Below are positions 1 to 4,809 of a stretch of 6,240 bases of DNA, in pieces. Source of the stretch: an uncultured Anaerolineaceae bacterium (GTDB lineage: Bacteria > Chloroflexota > Anaerolineae > Anaerolineales > Anaerolineaceae). The position numbers and the translations under genes are program-made. Location of the stretch: the NCBI GenBank assembly GCA_937894825.1, contig CALCQT010000219.1, positions 1 to 6,240 of the forward strand, written 5' to 3'. The first letter of the stretch is position 1, and each line of letters starts with the position of its first letter. The notes under the pieces were generated by a model that did no database searches, had not been told where the DNA came from, and saw only the letters and a list, made by a program, of their open reading frames with translations.

Positions 1-1
1 A

Positions 2-58
2 GCTTTTCTCCTCGTATTTATTGCTGTTTTTCTCTTTTTAACTGGCAAACTCGGGTAG
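2..58 (+). CDS. 3' end of a membrane protein (partial, 18 codons)
   Basis: The second plus-strand frame is open from the window edge and ends with TAG at 56-58. It reads AFLLVFIAVFLFLTGKLG, an almost purely hydrophobic stretch followed by TGKLG, which looks like the last transmembrane helix and short tail of an integral membrane protein. Such an ending (hydrophobic helix, then LTGxL) is seen in several transporter families, including CcdA-like cytochrome c biogenesis proteins, but 18 residues cannot identify the family. It runs in the same direction as the tRNA gene that starts 115 nt later. The hydrophobic run could be chance in a T-rich stretch. Confidence 0.35.
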   Translation, partial: AFLLVFIAVFLFLTGKLG

Positions 59-152
59 GCATTTGAGAGCTTATTATTTATGCGTCAAGGTTTGTTTTGA
101 ATGTTGGATTCGCTAAGAGGCAACGCGCAGTTTATTCGTGTGGGATTTCTTG

Positions 153-161
153 TGATATAAT
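153..161 (+). promoter_or_regulatory. Extended -10 promoter of tRNA-Val
   Basis: A perfect TATAAT at 156-161 is preceded by TG at 153-154, giving an extended -10 (TGnTATAAT). It sits 11 nt upstream of the first tRNA base, so transcription would start about 5 nt before the mature 5' end. No good -35 hexamer is visible at the usual distance, which an extended -10 can tolerate. Confidence 0.6.
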
Positions 162-172
162 ATCGTCCAGTC

Positions 173-246
173 GGGCGGTTAGCTCAGTTGGTTAGAGCAC
201 ATCCCTTACAAGGATGGGGTCGCAGGTTCGAGTCCTGTTCCGCCCA
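173..246 (+). tRNA. tRNA-Val (anticodon TAC)
   Basis: A complete cloverleaf can be folded. The acceptor arms are 173-179 and 239-245 (six pairs, with a T-T mismatch next to the T arm), and the D stem is GCTC 182-185 with GAGC 195-198. The anticodon stem is CATCC 200-204 with GGATG 212-216 around the loop CTTACAA, so the anticodon at 207-209 is TAC, which reads valine GUA/GUN codons. The T stem is 222-226 with 234-238 around TTCGAGT, and A246 is the discriminator. The 3' CCA is not encoded (the sequence continues ACA). The 3' half from 204 on is repeated at 1734-1777, so this gene is the likely integration site of the adjacent element. The gene is intact and should be functional. Confidence 0.95.
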
Positions 247-247
247 C
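204..247 (+). repeat. Left direct repeat (attL-like) inside the tRNA-Val 3' half
   Basis: These 44 bases run from the anticodon loop through the tRNA 3' end plus one base, and they match 1734-1777 at 42 of 44 positions. The differences are T207/G1737 and G218/A1748, and the last 29 bases (219-247) are identical. Anticodon-loop-to-3'-end repeats are the usual attachment site of tyrosine-recombinase elements inserted in tRNA genes. In this geometry the copy at the intact tRNA is one hybrid end (attL) and the isolated copy is the other. Confidence 0.8.
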
Positions 248-309
248 ACAGAAATTCCATTTTTTTGAGCGAAGACGTTCGTTAGAGAGGCTTCATAAAA
301 TATGGCCAT

Positions 310-1014
310 TCAACCATTTGTTTCCAAATATAACCTGATTTGGAAAACCAGTTCATCTTTGAGTTTATTTTTTACCCAGGTTTTCTGTTTATCACTTAAT
401 AACTCTCCCATTCCAGAAAGAATGCTCTTATTGTCCATTTCTTGCAGGAGCTCCAAGCTTTTCTCCAGAAATTCATGAAAAGTCATGTTGGTTCTTCGTT
501 CGACCAGCTCCCGGTTAATCGGCCAATTATTTGAAAAGAAGAACCAGGTGTCATAAATGTCGCGGTTGGTTTTGCCAATCCTTTCATAAAATGCCACCAA
601 TTTATTGGCAGCCATATCTCCAGGCGTCATGACTTTCATGGGGATGCCCAGATAAGATTTGATGGCGTATTGGGAGCCAAAATTACGGCGATTAACTTCG
701 ATCTTGACATTTTGTGCTTCTGGTTCTTTTTCGTTATAAGCAAGGATATAAAGTAAACTGTACCTTTTTTTATCTGCAGTCTTAATTTGGCCATAATTTC
801 TTAAAATCCGGCTAATTTCTTCAAAGACAATCTCCTCTTTGTTGACATCCAGCAAATCAAAGTCGAGATCGACTGAAAAACGATCAAGATTATAAAACAG
901 ATAAGCTGCCGTTCCCCCTTTAAAACCCAAAATTGGCCCGATTGCAGCGTTCGAATAGATATCTTTGAGAATTTTGATCAGAATATTTTTATGTTGAGCC
1001 TGATTTAGTGACAT
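310..1014 (-). CDS. AbiEii/AbiGii-type nucleotidyltransferase toxin
   Basis: This 234-aa protein belongs to the nucleotidyl transferase AbiEii/AbiGii toxin family, the toxic half of type IV toxin-antitoxin / abortive-infection modules. The nucleotide-binding signature is visible as FKGGTAAYLF (residues 31-40) followed by SVDLDFD (47-53), with D49 and D51 as the expected metal-binding pair. A third acidic position is E106 in VKIEVN. Further family-typical blocks are GDMAANKL (132-139, K138) and RDIYD (151-155). All motifs look intact and the length is usual. The ATG at 1014 has an AAGGA ribosome site 8 nt upstream. The first 26 nt overlap the end of the antitoxin gene in another frame, consistent with translational coupling. 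Some family members modify tRNA 3' ends by nucleotide addition, so a tRNA-linked target is possible here but is only inference. Confidence 0.9.
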   Translation of the reverse strand: MSLNQAQHKNILIKILKDIYSNAAIGPILGFKGGTAAYLFYNLDRFSVDLDFDLLDVNKEEIVFEEISRILRNYGQIKTADKKRYSLLYILAYNEKEPEAQNVKIEVNRRNFGSQYAIKSYLGIPMKVMTPGDMAANKLVAFYERIGKTNRDIYDTWFFFSNNWPINRELVERRTNMTFHEFLEKSLELLQEMDNKSILSGMGELLSDKQKTWVKNKLKDELVFQIRLYLETNG

Positions 1015-1597
1015 CGTATTGGTCCTTAAAAAAAAGATAATATCGATTTACCCGCTCATACATTTTTTTATTTTTTCCATAAATTGGCAGGATTTCGTTA
1101 ACTTTATCCCAATTAATGGGGGACAGATTGTCAAAATGATAATCTGTGCTCAAGTAAATTATGTCCAAAAAAGCTCTTTCGGGCGATGCCATTGCATAGT
1201 ATTCCCGATTGGCAATGCCGGCGGAATTGGTCAGTAATGAATCTTTCAACGTTTTAAAGACAAACTTTTGCTGATCGGCGATAATTTCCTTAGTCTGGTA
1301 AGAAGCGACAAAAATCTGGCTGTAATACTGAAAAGTTATCCCAGCTTGTCCTAACACGGTTTCAAAGCTGATATAAGCCGGAGTGAATATTTTGGTCGCT
1401 AATTCAAGCCGGTCGTAATTGTCATCCTTGGCATAGATTCCTCGCCGGATCGAGTAAAGATCGCCGCTTTGGACGTAATAATTTACCCGCTTTCTGGCGG
1501 TATTCACGTCAATACCTCCCCACAATAGCAGCAGGTCTTTAAAAGTAAAGACGGTCTGGTTTGACCTAAGAATGCCCTTGATAAAACCTTTTTCCAT
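989..1597 (-). CDS. AbiEi-type antitoxin / autorepressor
   Basis: From the chosen start this is a 202-aa protein of the AbiEi antitoxin family (type IV toxin-antitoxin). The N-terminal winged-helix region spans about residues 1-57, from a helical segment (VFTFKDLLLLWG, 16-27) through ARKRVNYYVQSG (34-45) to the basic wing LYSIRRGIYAK (47-57). The C-terminal antitoxin domain shows YISFETVL (75-82), QYYSQIFVAS (90-99) and the family hallmark ASPERAFLD (137-145). In studied AbiE systems the N-domain binds promoter inverted repeats to repress the operon, while the C-domain neutralises the toxin. It precedes and overlaps the toxin gene by 26 nt. The start is uncertain. ATG 1597 fits where the family domain begins, but it has no ribosome site. 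GTG 1630 and ATG 1627 add 10-11 residues coded within the operator palindrome and lie within a few bases of the predicted transcription start. Confidence 0.87.
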   Translation of the reverse strand: MEKGFIKGILRSNQTVFTFKDLLLLWGGIDVNTARKRVNYYVQSGDLYSIRRGIYAKDDNYDRLELATKIFTPAYISFETVLGQAGITFQYYSQIFVASYQTKEIIADQQKFVFKTLKDSLLTNSAGIANREYYAMASPERAFLDIIYLSTDYHFDNLSPINWDKVNEILPIYGKNKKMYERVNRYYLFFKDQYDVTKSGST

Positions 1598-1605
1598 AAT
1601 GCGCA

Positions 1606-1638
1606 AGTTAAAGGTGAGGTTTATCATCACCTTTAACT
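1606..1638. promoter_or_regulatory. 33-bp inverted repeat, predicted AbiEi operator
   Basis: AGTTAAAGGTGA at 1606-1617 is the exact reverse complement of TCACCTTTAACT at 1627-1638, giving 12 bp perfect arms separated by 9 bp and 21 bp from centre to centre (two helical turns). The palindrome begins 3 bp downstream of the -10 box and covers the predicted transcription start and the untranslated leader or earliest codons of the antitoxin gene. A dimeric winged-helix AbiEi bound here would block transcription. The geometry resembles the inverted repeats used by characterised AbiEi repressors. In the transcript it could also form a hairpin over the start region. Confidence 0.75.
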
Positions 1639-1641
1639 GTT

Positions 1642-1650
1642 ATTATACCA
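1642..1650 (-). promoter_or_regulatory. Extended -10 promoter of the abiE-type operon
   Basis: On the minus strand the sequence reads TGGTATAAT, a perfect TATAAT (1647 down to 1642) with TG one base before it. The best -35 positions are poor (CCAGGA at a 17-bp spacing), so this should work as an extended -10 promoter. The expected start, near 1635, falls inside the inverted repeat, which makes repression by a bound AbiEi plausible. Confidence 0.6.
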
Positions 1651-1733
1651 TATCCTTATATTAGTCCTGGTGTTGCAGATTTATTCATGGAAGAGGCGTG
1701 TACTTTCGTATATTAAAATGCCCTGAAAAATTT

Positions 1734-1777
1734 CCTGACAAGGATGGAGTCGCAGGTTCGAGTCCTGTTCCGCCCAC
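1734..1777 (+). repeat. Right direct repeat: truncated tRNA-Val 3' half (attR-like), anticodon GAC
   Basis: This orphan tRNA 3' half has no matching 5' half upstream (the preceding bases are an A/T-rich CCTGAAAAATTT). It contains the anticodon loop CTGACAA, the 3' anticodon strand GGATG, a full T arm and the 3' acceptor strand. The base at 1737 makes the anticodon GAC, which is still valine. It matches 204-247 at 42 of 44 positions. A run of six T begins right after it at 1778, as expected for the original terminator of a tRNA gene. This suggests the downstream side is the old chromosomal continuation of the gene. It cannot give a functional tRNA. Confidence 0.85.
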
Positions 1778-1889
1778 TTTTTTAATAACTAATTCCTGAT
1801 TTTTGGTTGTTCTCCAAAATAAACAACAGATTAATTGGGCTAATTCGCTGAAATAGCAGAACAAAAATCTGTAATAACGACAATGTTTC
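1778..1889. other. Non-coding stretch between the element end and the DUF4230 gene
   Basis: No credible gene lies here. The T run 1778-1783 follows the truncated tRNA copy and may be the ancestral tRNA terminator. A weak TTGTT/AACAA stem (about 1808-1827) with no U-run follows. No clear rho-independent terminator for the minus-strand DUF4230 gene is visible. Confidence 0.4.
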
Positions 1890-2564
1890 CTATAGACCGG
1901 TAGTCTGCTCTGATTCGTACTGTATTTCTACCGTGTAATCGGTATCCATACTTTCCTGGATTACGGACATAAAGCTGAGGATCGTATCCTGAAGATTCCT
2001 TTTCGCTTCAGAGAATAAGCCGCTTTCTATCGCTCTTTCTTCAACCTTCATTTTTAAATTATCTACCGCTTGTCGGTAATCAGAAGAGTCAGGTTTATTA
2101 AAAATTGTCCCTGTCTCAGTCGTCACGATGATCTGATCATCTGTTATTGAACCCGTAATCACGGGTTCGGGGAAGGTAAATATTATATTTTTCGCAGATT
2201 CATCGACTTCAAGAAATTTCTTGCCTGTGAGAATAAATCCAGCTTTTATCTTTCCATCCACTGTAAATGAATAGGTTTTTTTCCCAATCGTAATGGGCGG
2301 CAGCCAGGAAATATTCGTAACGGTATCGTTGCTTTCAGAATAATTCGCAAGAATGTTATAACTGGCGGTTGTTATGTCAAGGATTTTTTCAATGGATTCC
2401 TGAATAACATCGAAATTCATTCCTGACATTACCGTTTCTGTTAATGGTTTGTTGTTGGGGCAGAAGGCGGTAAAGATTCCGAGCTTTTGAATGGAAAGAA
2501 AGAATACAAAGCCGAGTAAAAGGAACACTGCAAACAATGTCACAAATTTCGCATATAACTTCAT
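1890..2564 (-). CDS. Membrane-anchored DUF4230 protein
   Basis: This 224-aa protein has one N-terminal hydrophobic helix (about residues 7-25, after MKLYAK), acting as an uncleaved anchor or signal. A DUF4230-like domain spans roughly 45-205: a helical start, beta-strand segments around ASYNILANYS, GKKTYSFTVDGKIKAGF and KNIIFTFPEPVITG, then a long charged helix (about 165-210). The function of DUF4230 is not established. Its members are typically single-pass envelope proteins with the domain outside the membrane. The ATG at 2564 is well supported by AGAGG 8 nt upstream (2573-2577). The gene lies downstream of the 600-aa membrane protein and the 32-aa peptide in the same direction but is separated from them by a likely terminator, so it may have its own promoter. 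A TATACT at 2611-2606 is a weak candidate -10 without a good -35. Confidence 0.75.
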   Translation of the reverse strand: MKLYAKFVTLFAVFLLLGFVFFLSIQKLGIFTAFCPNNKPLTETVMSGMNFDVIQESIEKILDITTASYNILANYSESNDTVTNISWLPPITIGKKTYSFTVDGKIKAGFILTGKKFLEVDESAKNIIFTFPEPVITGSITDDQIIVTTETGTIFNKPDSSDYRQAVDNLKMKVEERAIESGLFSEAKRNLQDTILSFMSVIQESMDTDYTVEIQYESEQTTGL

Positions 2565-2656
2565 CTTTATATCCTCTCTAAATAAAATAAGGCAAAATGA
2601 TATTGAGTATAAGCGTTATCAATGAACCAGCAGTAAACTGGCCAGTATGAGATATC

Positions 2657-2693
2657 TATAAAAAATAAATCCGTATTAATGCTTATTCCGGAT
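2657..2693 (-). terminator. Possible rho-independent terminator after the 32-aa peptide gene
   Basis: Two bases after the TAG of the small gene, the minus strand has ATCCG (2693-2689) and CGGAT (2673-2669). These form a 5-bp outer stem with a possible inner AAT/ATT stem, followed by TTATTTTTTAT (2668-2658). The stem is short but its position and U-rich tail are right. Confidence 0.45.
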
Positions 2694-2694
2694 G

Positions 2695-2793
2695 CTATTT
2701 TTTCCTATTCTTTTTCCCAATCAATGCCACTCCGGCAATTACCAATCCAACGGCAAGCAGACCACTTGCGCCAAGCGTAATTATTGTATACAT
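2695..2793 (-). CDS. 32-aa single-helix membrane peptide
   Basis: An unrecognised small gene encodes MYTIITLGASGLLAVGLV, then IAGVALIGKKNRKK and TAG. The ATG at 2793 has a strong AGAGG (2801-2805) 7 nt upstream, as good as that of the DUF4230 gene. It begins 24 nt after the stop of the 600-aa protein in the same direction, so the two are probably co-transcribed. A likely terminator follows. The peptide is one transmembrane helix (about residues 3-26) with a basic cytoplasmic-type tail (KKNRKK). Glycines at 11, 16, 21 and 26 are evenly spaced by five. The layout also resembles the membrane-plus-basic-tail end of sortase-anchored proteins, but no LPxTG motif or larger frame is present. It may be a small partner of the 600-aa protein. 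Function unknown. Confidence 0.65.
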   Translation of the reverse strand: MYTIITLGASGLLAVGLVIAGVALIGKKNRKK

Positions 2794-2817
2794 AGTTTTT
2801 CCTCTTTAAAATACCTT

Positions 2818-4620
2818 TCAATTAAATGTACAAAAATTCGAAGGACTTTCTTTATATATTACCAGATCCCTGAGTTCCGGCGGTTCTGTTTTCAGCTCTC
2901 CAGCGTCAGCATATCCATCCACAGCCAAAGATATTCCTCCTTTTTGAATTTCTGAGATACTCGCTTCAAATTCGGATTCTTCATGCAGAATAATTATGGG
3001 ATTTGTTGTGAAAACCGAAGAATGATAATCAAGCGCTGTCCCGCTTGAGAATACTTTATTCACAGAGCCATATACTTCTACACTGGAGGAATCCAGCGGA
3101 ATATGGTCATCAGCATTATATGCAAATCCCCCGAGAAAAATAAAATCAACGGCTCCGCGAACGATCACTTTTGATGTGTGGACTTTTTCCGCATTGTTCG
3201 GTTGGTCAGAAAACTTTGTCGAAATCCCGCTATAGATACTGTTTCTTTTCAGTTCAACATTTTTCTCGATGATTAATTCGATGCCGTTTGTTACAAGAAT
3301 TGAATCGTGGTTGTCAAGCATAAACGGGATGCGAATGTCCTTGCTCATGAGGCTTTTTTGAAATGAGGCCCGATCCTCATTCTGCGGTGATTTGCTTTTA
3401 TTGTCTTCTGTCAGCGTTTGGTTGATCTGGCTTTTAAGCAAGTTGGATTCATTTTCGCTGTGAAAGTACAAATACTCTTGATCATTGCACCAATTGCTGA
3501 TCATCGTGCTCGTTGTCGAAGTTTGCCCAAGTACGTTTTCCACACGATCCAGGAACTGCAACCCAATATTTTCAATTGATCCGGAAAGCTGGTTTATGCC
3601 GGATGATGAGCCACCGGAAAGCGTCACTTTTTCCCCGGAATCAGAACGTATCGTTATCTTTTCTAAGTTGTAGCCCAGTGGAAATTCCAGATAAGCCGGT
3701 AAGTGAAGGTCTTTTATGATCCTCAATTGAAGTTCCCATTGGGGGATATTTGAAGGATCTGAAATCTCTTTCATTTTCGCAAGTACGCTTTCGACGGAGG
3801 GGTATGAATCCTTTACAGGGATATCCTGCCAAATAATATACTTCCGGTCTTTATCAAAGCTGTTATTTTCAATTGATTCGACAAAATGATCAAATTTCCA
3901 TTCATATGGGGGAAGGTCGGTAGCAGTTGGTACTGTGGTCGGGGTAATGGTCGGGTTTAATGTAGCAGAAGGCGTAACGCTCACGGCTTGTGTAGTGCTG
4001 GTCAACGAGGAGGAAAGCGTAACCTGTTGCGTCTCATTCCGTTGTGTTGCTGTCACATCTTCTGATGTAGAATATGCTTTCACTGGCGTCTCGGAATTGA
4101 AATGGGTTTTCCGATTAATCGGTTGTTCTGTAGAAATGCCTAAAATGAGTGTTATCTTATCAGGATCTTTTAAGATAAAAAACAAAGAAATAAGTCCTAA
4201 AATTAGGATTAGCATTGATAAAACAATACAACCGCTGGAAAAAGAAACCTTGTTTCCTCTGCTTTGCCTGCGGGACCACTTTTGTGAACAAGCGATTGCA
4301 AATACCATTGATTGTGGCGTCAATAATGGGATAATCTCACTCCAAAATCGATATCCTGCGCCGGCGGTGTTATTTTTGGGCGGGAGCTTTTTTAATATTC
4401 TGGCAATCTCATTCGAATCATTGTTACAGCCTTGCTGAAAAAAACTTAGTATCCCTGTTTTGTATAATGAAATAACAGATTTGAAGAGTTCCGGAGCGTC
4501 GGAAAACAATGGTTGAAGAAAATTTGATAGAGAAACTTCCCTCGAAAATACATCATAATTTTCGTTCAGACTATTGGCAATCTTTTGAAAATCAAAATTT
4601 GTCACATTGGTAGGTTCCAT
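2818..4620 (-). CDS. 600-aa single-pass surface protein with Thr/Pro stalk and beta-rich outer domain
   Basis: I do not recognise a named family. Residues 1-125 form a mostly helical, probably cytosolic domain ending in a basic patch (KWSRRQSRGNK, 114-124), and residues 130-150 are a clear transmembrane helix. Residues 165 to about 235 are a Ser/Thr/Pro-rich spacer of the type common in Chloroflexota extracellular proteins. The rest is a beta-rich outer domain. Two related stretches near its end, 483-501 (SKVIVRGAVDFIFLGG...) and 512-530 (SSVEVYGSVNKVFSSG...), share the pattern SxVxVxGxV-x-F-G-x-A and suggest beta-solenoid-like turns. The two outer cysteines (in SNWCND and the C-terminal FCTFN) could form a disulfide. 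ATG 4620 is preferred over the in-frame ATG 4635 because GAGG lies 9 nt before it and the upstream ATG falls at the predicted transcription start. The basic patch supports an N-in topology. Confidence 0.75.
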   Translation of the reverse strand: MEPTNVTNFDFQKIANSLNENYDVFSREVSLSNFLQPLFSDAPELFKSVISLYKTGILSFFQQGCNNDSNEIARILKKLPPKNNTAGAGYRFWSEIIPLLTPQSMVFAIACSQKWSRRQSRGNKVSFSSGCIVLSMLILILGLISLFFILKDPDKITLILGISTEQPINRKTHFNSETPVKAYSTSEDVTATQRNETQQVTLSSSLTSTTQAVSVTPSATLNPTITPTTVPTATDLPPYEWKFDHFVESIENNSFDKDRKYIIWQDIPVKDSYPSVESVLAKMKEISDPSNIPQWELQLRIIKDLHLPAYLEFPLGYNLEKITIRSDSGEKVTLSGGSSSGINQLSGSIENIGLQFLDRVENVLGQTSTTSTMISNWCNDQEYLYFHSENESNLLKSQINQTLTEDNKSKSPQNEDRASFQKSLMSKDIRIPFMLDNHDSILVTNGIELIIEKNVELKRNSIYSGISTKFSDQPNNAEKVHTSKVIVRGAVDFIFLGGFAYNADDHIPLDSSSVEVYGSVNKVFSSGTALDYHSSVFTTNPIIILHEESEFEASISEIQKGGISLAVDGYADAGELKTEPPELRDLVIYKESPSNFCTFN

Positions 4621-4640
4621 ACATAGATTCCTCATATTTC

Positions 4641-4670
4641 ATTATACGTAATCTTTTCTTAATTTGAGAA
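4641..4670 (-). promoter_or_regulatory. Promoter of the 600-aa protein gene
   Basis: The minus strand has a perfect TATAAT (4646-4641) and, 18 bp upstream, TTCTCA (4670-4665), which matches four of six bases of the -35 consensus. Transcription would start near 4634. That leaves a short leader carrying the GAGG site for the ATG at 4620 and rules against the ATG at 4635. Confidence 0.5.
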
Positions 4671-4705
4671 ATTTATGCCTCATTAGAACAGAACAAAGAG
4701 ATCAC

Positions 4706-4754
4706 AAAAAAAGACCAGACGTGATCACTGTGTTTTTACAGAAGCGCGCCTGGT
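4706..4754 (-). terminator. Rho-independent terminator of the DUF4386 gene
   Basis: On the minus strand ACCAGGCG (4754-4747) pairs with CGTCTGGT (4721-4714) over 8 bp, including one G-U pair. An inner CTGT/ACAG stem closes a short A-rich loop. A C and seven T (4712-4706) follow directly. It lies about 55 nt past the stop of the DUF4386 gene and separates it from the promoter of the next gene. A T run is present only on the minus strand, so it is directional. Confidence 0.75.
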
Positions 4755-4809
4755 ACTGTTATCTGCTTTTCGAGACGAATTGTTCCTATATCAAAGCCGT
4801 TTCTTATCT

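Larger units (their letters stand above)
248..1777. mobile_element. Small tRNA-Val-integrated element carrying an AbiE toxin-antitoxin pair, no integrase
   Basis: One repeat unit (1,530 bp) lies between the end of the intact tRNA and the end of the isolated tRNA 3' copy. Its only genes are the AbiEi/AbiEii-type pair on the minus strand. No recombinase, excisionase, replication or mobilisation gene is present, and none would fit in the remaining non-coding sequence. The flanking repeats and tRNA site follow the rules for integrative islands. The segment is therefore best read as a cis-mobilisable remnant (CIME-like) or the eroded core of a larger island that kept its stabilising cargo. Alternatively it is a passenger whose ends are still recognised by an integrase elsewhere. 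A simple partial duplication of a tRNA gene followed by acquisition of the pair would look similar. Confidence 0.65.

Noticed and set aside
268..296. GAAG...CTTC hairpin as a terminator after the toxin gene
   Set aside because: The stem is four pairs followed by mismatches, and no T run follows on the minus strand.
1734..1777. A second functional tRNA-Val
   Set aside because: There is no acceptor 5' strand or D arm upstream, and the 5' anticodon strand does not pair; it is only a 3' half.
2621..2650. Short CAGT/ACTG and CCAG/CTGG inverted repeats upstream of the DUF4230 gene
   Set aside because: The stems are only 4 bp and overlap one another; they are no better than chance as an operator or hairpin.
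2692..2955. 87-codon plus-strand frame
   Set aside because: It covers the small peptide gene and the end of the 600-aa gene in antisense, with a Ser/Cys-rich composition and no family resemblance.
3935..4438. 167-codon plus-strand frame
   Set aside because: It is antisense to the TM helix and Thr/Pro stalk of the 600-aa protein; the valine-rich translation is a by-product of Thr/Ser codons.
4618..4635. ATG 4635 as the start of the 600-aa protein
   Set aside because: It lies at the predicted transcription start and lacks a ribosome site, whereas ATG 4620 has GAGG 9 nt upstream.
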